From Myxococcales bacterium (GTDB lineage: Bacteria > Myxococcota_C > UBA6777): a stretch of DNA of 14,022 bases. The stretch is taken from NCBI GenBank assembly GCA_027005175.1, contig JALTMC010000173.1, positions 1-14,022 on the forward strand. The letters run 5' to 3'. Positions 8,368 through 13,885 of this stretch are shown one piece after another. Below the pieces are notes generated by a model, which saw only the letters and a list, made by a program, of their open reading frames with translations, was not told where the DNA came from and did no database searches. The first letter of the stretch is position 1, and each line of letters starts with the position of its first letter. Both the position numbers and the translations under genes were made by a program.

Positions 8368-9255
8368 TTAGTCATCCAACTCAAATTTATAGATGTATCG
8401 GATCGTGACGTCCACTGCTTTTCCTTTTGCCTTTGCGGGTTTAAATCGGTAGCGTCGGATCGCTTTGACGGCTGCTTTGGCGAAGCCATATCGCTTTGCT
8501 TGGGGAGGTCGTATGCTGATAACACGGACTCTTCGGACCCGACCGCTGCGCCAAATCTGAATGCTTAAGATCACCACAGCCGTTACACCGTCTCTGTTGG
8601 CGTCCGGAGGAAAGGGCGCATTGATCTTGTACAACTCTCTTGGATTTTCGTCGATATCAAATAACGGAACAGGCTGAAAAGAGCGCCTTCGACGCGGTGG
8701 CGGCTGCACTCGTCGTGGCTGAACATAGGGTACCACGCGCTTCGGCGGCTTCTTGCTGGGCTCTACCTCCAGTGTATTGCCATGTCGAAATCCTGCTTTG
8801 CCTTTGCTCTTACTCAGAGAATTCATGTTTAAGCCAAAGACAGGCTGTGGCACCACATCGCGTGGTGGTGGCCTACGTGGCGGCGTCTGGTTGGAACGTG
8901 GAAGTGGCTTCTTTTTCTTTTTGGGTTTCTTCTTTTTCTTTTTGGGTTTCTTCTTTTTCTTTTTGGGTTTCTTCTTTTTCTTTTTGGGTTTCTTCTTTTT
9001 CTTTTTGGGTTTCTTCTTTTTCTTTTTGGGTTTCTTCTTTTTCTTTTTGGGCTTTGGGCGCGGTTTGATTAAGCGGAACTTTATTTTGTGGAAGCGTTTT
9101 ACGATGGTGCGTTGGCTGGCCTGCCCTTGAAATGACATAAACAGTCCAAGGTGTAGGCATAGCGATAGCAAGACCACCAGAGACCATCGGCTGACGGGGC
9201 GTCTCCAAGCGAGTGTGAACAGGCGTTGTAATTTGCGGAGCCAATGCTTTCTCAT
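8368..9255 (-). CDS. tonB: TonB energy transducer with poly-lysine spacer
   Basis: A 295-aa inner-membrane-anchored transducer. It has a short basic cytoplasmic start and one membrane helix at about 24-41 (SLVVLLSLCLHLGLFMSF, with a conserved-type histidine H35). A periplasmic spacer at 64-116 is built of PKKKKKK units, and a proline/arginine-rich stretch runs to about 195. The TonB C-terminal domain lies at about 200-293 (VVILSIQIWRSGRVRRVRVI; GFAKAAVKAIRRYRFKPAKAKGKAV). It should couple the proton-driven ExbB-ExbD motor to the neighbouring receptor. Most TonB spacers mix Pro-Glu and Pro-Lys; this one is almost only lysine. The ATG overlaps the exbD stop by 4 nt (ATGA), so translation is coupled. 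Confidence 0.93.
   Translation of the reverse strand: MRKHWLRKLQRLFTLAWRRPVSRWSLVVLLSLCLHLGLFMSFQGQASQRTIVKRFHKIKFRLIKPRPKPKKKKKKPKKKKKKPKKKKKKPKKKKKKPKKKKKKPKKKKKKPKKKKKPLPRSNQTPPRRPPPRDVVPQPVFGLNMNSLSKSKGKAGFRHGNTLEVEPSKKPPKRVVPYVQPRRVQPPPRRRRSFQPVPLFDIDENPRELYKINAPFPPDANRDGVTAVVILSIQIWRSGRVRRVRVISIRPPQAKRYGFAKAAVKAIRRYRFKPAKAKGKAVDVTIRYIYKFELDD
8909..9051 (-). repeat. 21-bp minisatellite encoding the TonB lysine spacer
   Basis: Seven units with an exact 21-bp period, visible as GGG triplets at 8923, 8944, 8965, 8986, 9007, 9028 and 9049. Each unit encodes one proline and six lysines using CCC, AAA and AAG; the last is one lysine short. The internal units look identical at the base level, which points to recent expansion or gene-conversion-like homogenisation rather than selection on protein alone. 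Confidence 0.93.
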
Positions 9256-9695
9256 GGTTGTCCAGGTTGGCCGGGGTCGATATTGAAGGCGTATTGTTCC
9301 ACTCCCAGGCGTCGTAGCATATCGAGCAAGGACATAACCTTGCCATGAAGCACACGGCGATCGGCGGCAATGATCACCTGGAGATCCTTTTTCTTCTTTT
9401 TTACGGCTTGCTGTATCTTTGTTGTGAGTTGGGGGAATGTGATCTTTTTTCCGTTGAGGAAGAGTGGGTTGGGTTTTCCCTTGGGGGCATACGAGAGGGT
9501 TATGGCCAGTGACATATCCTTTTGGTTGTTTTCCCCTGTGCTGGCTTTGGGCAGCTCCAGCGGAATGCTCGGGGGGATCATCAGTCGTGCTGTGACCATA
9601 AAGATAATTAATAGTACAAGTACAACGTCGACCAGTGGGGTGACGTTGATGTCAACAATCATATCGTCATCATCACCGCGTGATTTGCCCGCCAT
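9252..9695 (-). CDS. exbD: ExbD/TolR family proton-channel subunit
   Basis: A 147-aa inner-membrane protein of normal family length. The N-terminus has an Asp-rich stretch, then DINVTPLVDVVLVLLIIFMV (15-34), the family signature. D23 lies at the position of the proton-carrying aspartate of E. coli ExbD (D25). One membrane helix is followed by a periplasmic domain of about 105 residues with the usual late motif VIIAADRRV (104-112). A strong ribosome site AAGGAG lies 6 nt before the ATG. The gene is 48 nt downstream of exbB, across a perfect 10-bp hairpin, and overlaps tonB by 4 nt. It should form the motor with ExbB. Confidence 0.96.
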   Translation of the reverse strand: MAGKSRGDDDDMIVDINVTPLVDVVLVLLIIFMVTARLMIPPSIPLELPKASTGENNQKDMSLAITLSYAPKGKPNPLFLNGKKITFPQLTTKIQQAVKKKKKDLQVIIAADRRVLHGKVMSLLDMLRRLGVEQYAFNIDPGQPGQP

Positions 9696-9715
9696 GATGG
9701 ACTCCTTTTGATAGA

Positions 9716-9742
9716 AGGTTTGTTGGAGTGAGCAACAAACCT
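9716..9742. promoter_or_regulatory. Perfect 10-bp inverted repeat between exbB and exbD
   Basis: AGGTTTGTTG and CAACAAACCT form a perfect 10-bp stem around a 7-nt loop. It starts next to the exbB stop codon, and its far end lies some 20 nt before the exbD start. No T-run follows on the transcribed (minus) strand, so it is more likely an mRNA processing or stability element, or a weak attenuator, than a full terminator. Confidence 0.65.
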
Positions 9743-9743
9743 A

Positions 9744-10439
9744 TTAAAGACGTGGAAGAGAGGCTTGTGAACCGGATGGGATGATCTCAGGGGCCTCAAA
9801 CATGGGATCCTGACTTTCTTGTCCACGCAAGTAAGCTAACAAGTCATGCAACAAAATGTCGGCCTGAGCCAGGACAAATTTGACGCGACGGTTGAATATA
9901 TTGAAAGCAACAACCGCAGGGAGAGCAACAATAAGCCCAACCGCTGTGGCGACAAGGGCCTCAGAGATGCTACCCATAATCTTGGGACCGGCGAGCTGAA
10001 GCTGGGTTCCAGAGAGATCGCTGAATGCGTTGATAATGCCCAACACTGTCCCAAATAGGCCGATGAAGGGGGCATTGTTCCCAAGGGTTCCCAAGAAGGC
10101 GAGGCCCCGTTCGAGTTTGAGTTTTTGTGCACCTCGTACACCGATCGAACGTTCTTCGGCGGCGTCCGCTCCGTCATGAGCACTTTCAAGAGCCTCTCGT
10201 AAGATCGTTGCAGGGACACCAGGATCGTCTTTAAAGTATTGGATGGCTTGTTTGGTTTCGCCACGTTCCATCATGATGCGAAGATCATATCGCATCATCT
10301 CCAGGTTGATTCGAGCACGCCAAAAGTAGATGCTGCGTTCGATCATAAGTGCAATGGAAGCGATGCTGAGGAGTAACAATAAGTAGAGTACCCACTCGGC
10401 TCCAAATTGAGCCATTTCCCATATCTTGTGTGTGAGCAT
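9744..10439 (-). CDS. exbB: ExbB/TolQ/MotA family proton-channel protein
   Basis: A 231-aa inner-membrane protein with three helices at about 16-34, 116-138 and 158-182, as in ExbB. The conserved segments LGNNAPFIGLFGTVLGIINAF (from 119) and ISEALVATAVGLIVALPAVV (158-177) are present. E160 sits where E. coli ExbB has its functional helix-3 glutamate. The cytoplasmic loop (40-110) and the short tail are of usual size. The ATG is preceded by CAGGA at about 9 nt. It is the first gene of the unit and heads the motor that drives TonB. By sequence it could be ExbB or TolQ; the TonB and receptor genes beside it favour ExbB. Confidence 0.95.
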   Translation of the reverse strand: MLTHKIWEMAQFGAEWVLYLLLLLSIASIALMIERSIYFWRARINLEMMRYDLRIMMERGETKQAIQYFKDDPGVPATILREALESAHDGADAAEERSIGVRGAQKLKLERGLAFLGTLGNNAPFIGLFGTVLGIINAFSDLSGTQLQLAGPKIMGSISEALVATAVGLIVALPAVVAFNIFNRRVKFVLAQADILLHDLLAYLRGQESQDPMFEAPEIIPSGSQASLPRL

Positions 10440-10459
10440 AAATATTCATTCCTGCTGTT

Positions 10460-10487
10460 GTCATTCGATGGTACGTGATGGAATGAC
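10460..10487. promoter_or_regulatory. Dyad in the exbB 5' leader
   Basis: GTCATTCGAT and ATGGAATGAC are inverted repeats matching at 9 of 10 positions across an 8-nt centre. The element lies 21 nt upstream of the exbB start codon. It could be an operator for the unit or a leader hairpin near the ribosome site; the sequence does not decide. Confidence 0.4.
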
Positions 10488-10636
10488 TCTGTAAGTTGTC
10501 GTGTAAAACAGAGAGAAGGCCATAAAGTATTTCGAACGGAGAAACAAACTCTCTTCATTCCCATGTTCTTTCTATGTTCTGCGGGTTTCCGTGGGGTAGA
10601 GAGGAATGCTCCTTCGGTTTGTTGTGAGTACAAGAG

Positions 10637-10666
10637 TTGCCTCTTACCTGCAAGTACGTGTATCCT
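10637..10666 (+). promoter_or_regulatory. Possible sigma70-like promoter for the lipoprotein genes
   Basis: TTGCCT (10637-10642) and TATCCT (10661-10666) each match four of six consensus bases with an 18-nt spacer. Transcription would start near 10673, about 95 nt before the chosen ATG. An alternative is TTGACA at 10684-10689 inside the palindrome, but its -10 partner (GATACG) is poor. The rest of 10440-10767 holds no gene that I can see; it is the divergent control region of the two units. Confidence 0.3.
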
Positions 10667-10674
10667 AGACACCG

Positions 10675-10691
10675 CTTGTCAACTTGACAAG
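10675..10691. promoter_or_regulatory. Perfect 17-bp palindrome, operator-like
   Basis: CTTGTCAACTTGACAAG is perfectly symmetric about a central C, with 8-bp arms. It lies between divergent genes, just after the best plus-strand promoter candidate and overlapping a TTGACA hexamer on each strand. This is what a homodimeric repressor site looks like. No regulator gene lies beside it. Confidence 0.5.
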
Positions 10692-10767
10692 AGGGCATAC
10701 GATTTGATACGCAGGAAGCTACAGAACGAAAAGCAAAATGATGCTTGACGCCGACGCGAGGCAAAGA

Positions 10768-11220
10768 ATGGTAGCACAAAGAAAACGTAGGTGGTTTTGG
10801 GGTCTTGGACTCCTGGCGTTGTTTGGGTTGACAGCATGTGGCCCAATCACGGCTTCCACCAAACTAGGCGCTGCTTCTGAAGCAATTCAGGCCGCCCAAG
10901 CCAAAGATGTCCAAGCCTGGAAGTGGGCATGCTTTGATTATTATGCCGCGCTTCTATATATGAAAAAAGCACGTGAAGAACAAGGCTTTTCCGACTTTGA
11001 GGCTGCCGCTGACTTCGCGGCGAAGGCCGTAAAACATGCGAAGGAAGCCACAAAGCTGGCCCGTATTCGGCGCAACAGCGGGTATCGTTTGCCCACTTGT
11101 GCTCAGCAATGGGAGATGGCAACACGTGCGAAATATAAGACCTTCTACAAGAAGGGGGTTCGTTTGCGCGATAAGATCGGTTGGCATAATCGAATTGATG
11201 AAATTCAGAAAAAACGCTAG
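10768..11220 (+). CDS. DUF4398-like envelope lipoprotein
   Basis: A 150-aa lipoprotein. The chosen ATG has GAGG 6 nt upstream and gives a clean signal: basic RKRR, hydrophobic 9-21 and lipobox LTAC with C24. Two ATGs at 10738 and 10741 would add up to ten polar residues and have no ribosome site near. The mature part is an alanine-rich helical array (AASEAIQAAQAKD, YYAALLYMKKAREEQGFSDFEAAADFAAKAVKHA) like DUF4398 proteins, which pack as helical hairpins under the outer membrane. In Myxococcota such proteins often precede OmpA-domain lipoproteins, as here, 50 nt upstream of one. The exact role is unknown; envelope scaffolding is likely. Confidence 0.85.
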   Translation: MVAQRKRRWFWGLGLLALFGLTACGPITASTKLGAASEAIQAAQAKDVQAWKWACFDYYAALLYMKKAREEQGFSDFEAAADFAAKAVKHAKEATKLARIRRNSGYRLPTCAQQWEMATRAKYKTFYKKGVRLRDKIGWHNRIDEIQKKR

Positions 11221-11270
11221 CTCATCGTGGCATTTGTGGTTGGGTCTGAGAAAGAAAGGAAAGACATACC

Positions 11271-12428
11271 GTGTTGAAATGGATCGCACGCTCGTTGTGT
11301 CTGTCGGTTTTGGTGCTTGTCCTATTCGGTGGATGTGCGACAGGTCCACAAATTAATCAAGATCTTTCCTGGTTGGGGAAACGCCTCAAAGAAGCTCAAA
11401 AAGATGGAGCGCATCGCTGCGCCCCCTACACATACGCTCATGGTCGAGCGGAGTACGATTTCTCTCGTATCGAGATGTCTCAAGGTCAAAGCATTCAGGC
11501 GGAGTGGCACTTAAAACGGGCCCGTCGCTGGATCAAAATGACCCACTCCGAGCTGGATAAGTGGCGGAAGAAAAAGCAGATCTGGAAGTGTCGTGGGGAA
11601 AAACCACCTCCACCACCCCGGATCGATCCTTGCGCGAAAGATGATGACAAAGACAAGATTCCAAACTGTCGAGACCTGTGTCCATTGCGCCCGGAAGACT
11701 ATCAAGGTTACGAAGACTCGGATGGTTGTCCCGATGGTGCACGTGACCGGGATGGTGATGGATTTCCCGACTGGAAGGATAAATGCCCACTCGAAATGGA
11801 AGATCGCAATGGCTTCCAGGATGGTGATGGCTGCCCCGATGGCAACCTCGACACAGACGGTGATGGGATCAAGGATGTTAAGGATAAATGTCCACTCAAA
11901 TATGCCAAAACCAAAGATGGTTGCCCGCAGAAGTATCGCTTGGTGATTGTTACTAAGAAAAAGATTGAGCTTCGACGCAAAGTCTTCTTCGCCACCGCAC
12001 GATCACGCATCAAGATACGCTCTTTTCCCTTGTTGCGCGATGTCGCCCGAGTTCTTAGAGACTATCCGAAGATCTATGTTTGTATTGAAGGACACACCGA
12101 CAGTCGCGGCGGCTATCGTTACAACAAGCGATTGTCACGTCGTCGCGCCAAAGCTGTTCGTCGCTTCCTGGTGCGAGAAGGAATTCCCAGTCGCCGTATG
12201 CGATATCGCGGCTACAGCCGGAGCTTCCCAATCGCATCCAACGCCACACGCGCTGGACGCAAAAAGAATCGTCGCGTAGAAATTAGTATTGTTCAAAAAC
12301 CCAATCAACCCTGTCCTCTCGACAACGCCAAAAGTCGTTACCGTCGCAGAAGGCGTCGTCGCTCACGAAGGCGTCGTCGCTCACGAAGGCGTCGTCGCTC
12401 ACGAAGGCGTCGTCGTAAAAGAAGATAG
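11271..12428 (+). CDS. OmpA-family lipoprotein with thrombospondin type 3 repeats and Arg-rich tail
   Basis: A 385-aa outer-membrane lipoprotein that should bind peptidoglycan. It starts at GTG with AAAGGA about 10 nt upstream. The signal ends in FGGC (C22). Residues 30-107 are a helical region related in style to the preceding DUF4398-like protein (DGAHRCAPYTYAHGRAEYDF). Residues 118-219 hold calcium-type TSP3 repeats with paired cysteines (CAKDDDKDKIPNC, DRDGDGFPDWKDKCP, DTDGDGIKDVKDKCP). Residues 236-340 are an OmpA C-terminal domain with VFFATARSRI, GHTDSRGG (D277), LSRRRAKAV (R292) and KNRRVEI, so the diaminopimelate-binding residues are kept. A tail of Arg with spaced Ser (357-385) is encoded by 18-bp repeats and is not part of the OmpA fold. 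It is probably co-transcribed with the upstream lipoprotein and tethers the outer membrane to the wall. Confidence 0.94.
   Translation: MLKWIARSLCLSVLVLVLFGGCATGPQINQDLSWLGKRLKEAQKDGAHRCAPYTYAHGRAEYDFSRIEMSQGQSIQAEWHLKRARRWIKMTHSELDKWRKKKQIWKCRGEKPPPPPRIDPCAKDDDKDKIPNCRDLCPLRPEDYQGYEDSDGCPDGARDRDGDGFPDWKDKCPLEMEDRNGFQDGDGCPDGNLDTDGDGIKDVKDKCPLKYAKTKDGCPQKYRLVIVTKKKIELRRKVFFATARSRIKIRSFPLLRDVARVLRDYPKIYVCIEGHTDSRGGYRYNKRLSRRRAKAVRRFLVREGIPSRRMRYRGYSRSFPIASNATRAGRKKNRRVEISIVQKPNQPCPLDNAKSRYRRRRRRRSRRRRRSRRRRRSRRRRRKRR
12350..12415 (+). repeat. 18-bp tandem repeat encoding the Arg/Ser tail
   Basis: Three full units starting at 12350, 12368 and 12386, plus a partial one to 12415. The unit is AAGGCGTCGTCGCTCACG, and the units look identical. 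They encode RRRRRS blocks at the very end of the OmpA-family lipoprotein. The copy number probably varies between strains. Confidence 0.9.
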
Positions 12429-12437
12429 TTCCCACAC

Positions 12438-12482
12438 GTCAACTACCCACACCATCAGCTTCGAATAGGGGTGATAGCTGAC
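12438..12482 (+). terminator. Imperfect hairpin after the OmpA-family gene
   Basis: GTCAACTA (12438-12445) pairs with TAGCTGAC (12475-12482) at 7 of 8 positions, and CACACC (12448-12453) with GGGGTG (12468-12473) at 5 of 6. It begins 10 nt after the stop codon. No T-run follows directly, so it is only terminator-like. Confidence 0.3.
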
Positions 12483-12777
12483 ATGTGCGCGATTAAAATG
12501 GGTTGTTTTCTGAATGTTCAAGGGAAAATGTCTTAAGTCTGCGTTATCGAACCTTTGGAAGCTGGGGATGGGGTTCGTTATCCGACTTTCATTACCGAAC
12601 TCTTCCGTGTTTCAGGTGCCAGCAGATCATGCCAGCCAAATCCATTTGGTTCGCACCCAAACTCCGCTCTGATCGGTTCACCTGCCTCCTCGAGTAAGAT
12701 CGGAGTAGCGGTGTTGCAGTGGCCCCAACATATTGTTCATTCCGGCTTATTCACCTACCTCTTCAATGGAGACAGTG
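12483..12777. other. Region without a supported gene; one open minus-strand stretch
   Basis: I find no convincing gene here. On the minus strand there is an open stretch of 52 codons ending in TAA at 12578-12580, containing LLEEAGEPIRAEFG and GFGWHDLLAPETRK. It reads like protein but is preceded in frame by TGA and TAG, has no good start codon and matches no family I know. It could be a decayed gene tail. Confidence 0.3.
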
Positions 12778-13365
12778 TCAGGCTCCTGAAGCGAAGGCTG
12801 GCACTGAACCAAAGTCAAAGCTAGTGGAGGTCGGAATGGGTGGGGCACTACTGATCATCTCATTGATAATGGGCCTAAAATTTACTGAAAGTCCAAAGGG
12901 ACCCATGTTGTCCGTTTCGGCAAAAACCAATATATCAGGAATAGCACCAAGAGTAGGAGAAAGCTGCGGAAGTTCCACAGCTTCTTTCCGAAGTAAGGGA
13001 GAGTCATTTTCTAGCATTTTTTCAATAATCATACATCGAATGTAGAAGTCATTGGCCACAGCAGTTCCTGTGGATTCATCTCCCTTGTTTTCCCACTTTT
13101 TCACCGTGGAATGGGATACCCCCAACTCTTTCCCAAAGGATTCAAGCGTATTCCCCAACCAACGCCTGACAAATTTGGCTTGGTAGCCTGTAAGATGACC
13201 TTTTTTGGTCACCAGTGCCAACAAAACCAAATCCCTCAAAGTATTTTGGTTGATACGCGGGCACCAGAAGTCTCGGACTTTAACCATCTCAACATTCCGT
13301 AACACAACAGGAAAGCCGAACTGATAGTCCACGTACTCTTCTTGGGTTTTTCTTTTTCCATCCAT
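12778..13365 (-). CDS. HTH transcriptional regulator, MqsA/HigA-like putative antitoxin
   Basis: A 195-aa protein with a strong ribosome site (AGGAG, about 6 nt upstream). Residues 14-70 resemble the region before the helix-turn-helix in MqsA-type antitoxins and relatives (YQFGFPVVLRNVEM, then HLTGYQAKFVRRWLG). The HTH is at about 60-92 (LESFGKELGVSHSTVKKWE). The zinc-binding CxxC pairs of true MqsA/YgiT are absent; C35 stands alone. Residues 100-195 are an extension with no motif that I recognise. The gene starts 14 nt after a broken DUF4258-like toxin gene, in the toxin-first order common for such pairs. It would bind its own promoter and the toxin. A stand-alone regulator is possible now that the toxin is interrupted. 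Confidence 0.8.
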   Translation of the reverse strand: MDGKRKTQEEYVDYQFGFPVVLRNVEMVKVRDFWCPRINQNTLRDLVLLALVTKKGHLTGYQAKFVRRWLGNTLESFGKELGVSHSTVKKWENKGDESTGTAVANDFYIRCMIIEKMLENDSPLLRKEAVELPQLSPTLGAIPDILVFAETDNMGPFGLSVNFRPIINEMISSAPPIPTSTSFDFGSVPAFASGA

Positions 13366-13379
13366 ATCGCTCTCCTACA

Positions 13380-13733
13380 CTAAACTTCCAAGTCGAGATC
13401 TATAGCAGTGATAATCAAAAGAATTTTGTTGTTCTCTGCCACAGAAGTGTCATATGGCTCAAAGGATATGGCGATTCTAATCCGTCTCCCTTCTACATCA
13501 TCACAACGAATAGCATAGTTCCAAGCACTATACTTTTCTTTGTATTGATCCTTTCGGTGCTCATGCCATCCTCTCTGGATAACATCTTGAATCTCAATTT
13601 GGTCAATCTCGCGTTCTTTCTGTCGTTAACGCACATGAGATCCATATTCAAAATTACCTTGATCCCAAAGTATCCTTGCCAACTCCAAGGGGTTTTCATG
13701 TTTCGGACGACCACCTTTCTTCTTCCTACTCAC
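13380..13733 (-). pseudogene. DUF4258-like putative toxin interrupted by an in-frame TAA
   Basis: A 117-codon frame that reads as one protein except for one TAA at 13626-13628 (codon 36). Start: GTG at 13733 with GAGG 6 nt upstream, giving MSRKKKGGRPKHENPLELAR. Around the stop it reads GNFEYGSHVR, stop, RQKEREIDQIEIQDVIQRGW; GAA to TAA would explain it and would restore an R-E-R-Q run. The later part (SAWNYAIRCDDVEGRRIRIA, then KILLIITAIDLD) fits the strand pattern of DUF4258-type small proteins, which sit beside MqsA/YgiT-type antitoxins. No ATG, GTG or TTG occurs in frame after the stop until near the C-terminus, so re-initiation cannot rescue it. A sequencing error is the main alternative. 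The antitoxin-like gene follows at 14 nt. Confidence 0.78.
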
Positions 13734-13783
13734 TGTCAACCTCAAGTGCTACTTCTATACAATTTTAAATATACGCACATTTT

Positions 13784-13812
13784 AAAGTAATGGACTGCTT
13801 TTGTATTGTCAA
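13784..13812 (-). promoter_or_regulatory. Possible promoter of the toxin-antitoxin pair
   Basis: On the minus strand, TTGACA (13812-13807, perfect) is followed after 17 nt by TACTTT (13789-13784, three of six). It lies about 50 nt before the toxin GTG. Two ATTTTAAA copies at 13762-13769 and 13779-13786, 17 bp apart, overlap or follow it and could be operator half-sites. Confidence 0.35.
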
Positions 13813-13885
13813 TTGCTTTGGGATCTCAAGACTTATTGAATTCAAACCTCTCGCTGATGGAGATTTTAGGTCCTTGAGACATCCG

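Noticed and set aside
8753-9370. Long repetitive frames in other phases across the TonB spacer (Phe/Gly-rich on plus, Gln-Lys-Glu repeats on minus)
   Set aside because: They are products of reading the 21-bp repeat in other frames; the TonB frame explains the DNA fully.
12691-12710. A stretch resembling the start of an Illumina adapter (AGATCGGA)
   Set aside because: Only the first eight bases match before it diverges, and it lies inside normal sequence, so chance is the simpler explanation.
12555-12824. Plus-strand open frame of 89 codons after the OmpA-family gene
   Set aside because: It starts at TTG without a ribosome site, overlaps the end of the antitoxin-like gene on the other strand and resembles no protein family.
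13380-13885. Integron cassette or phage attachment site around the toxin-antitoxin pair
   Set aside because: No attC-like inverted core sites, integrase or tRNA edge is visible in the window; an imperfect inverted repeat (13824-13832 with 13870-13879) is too weak.
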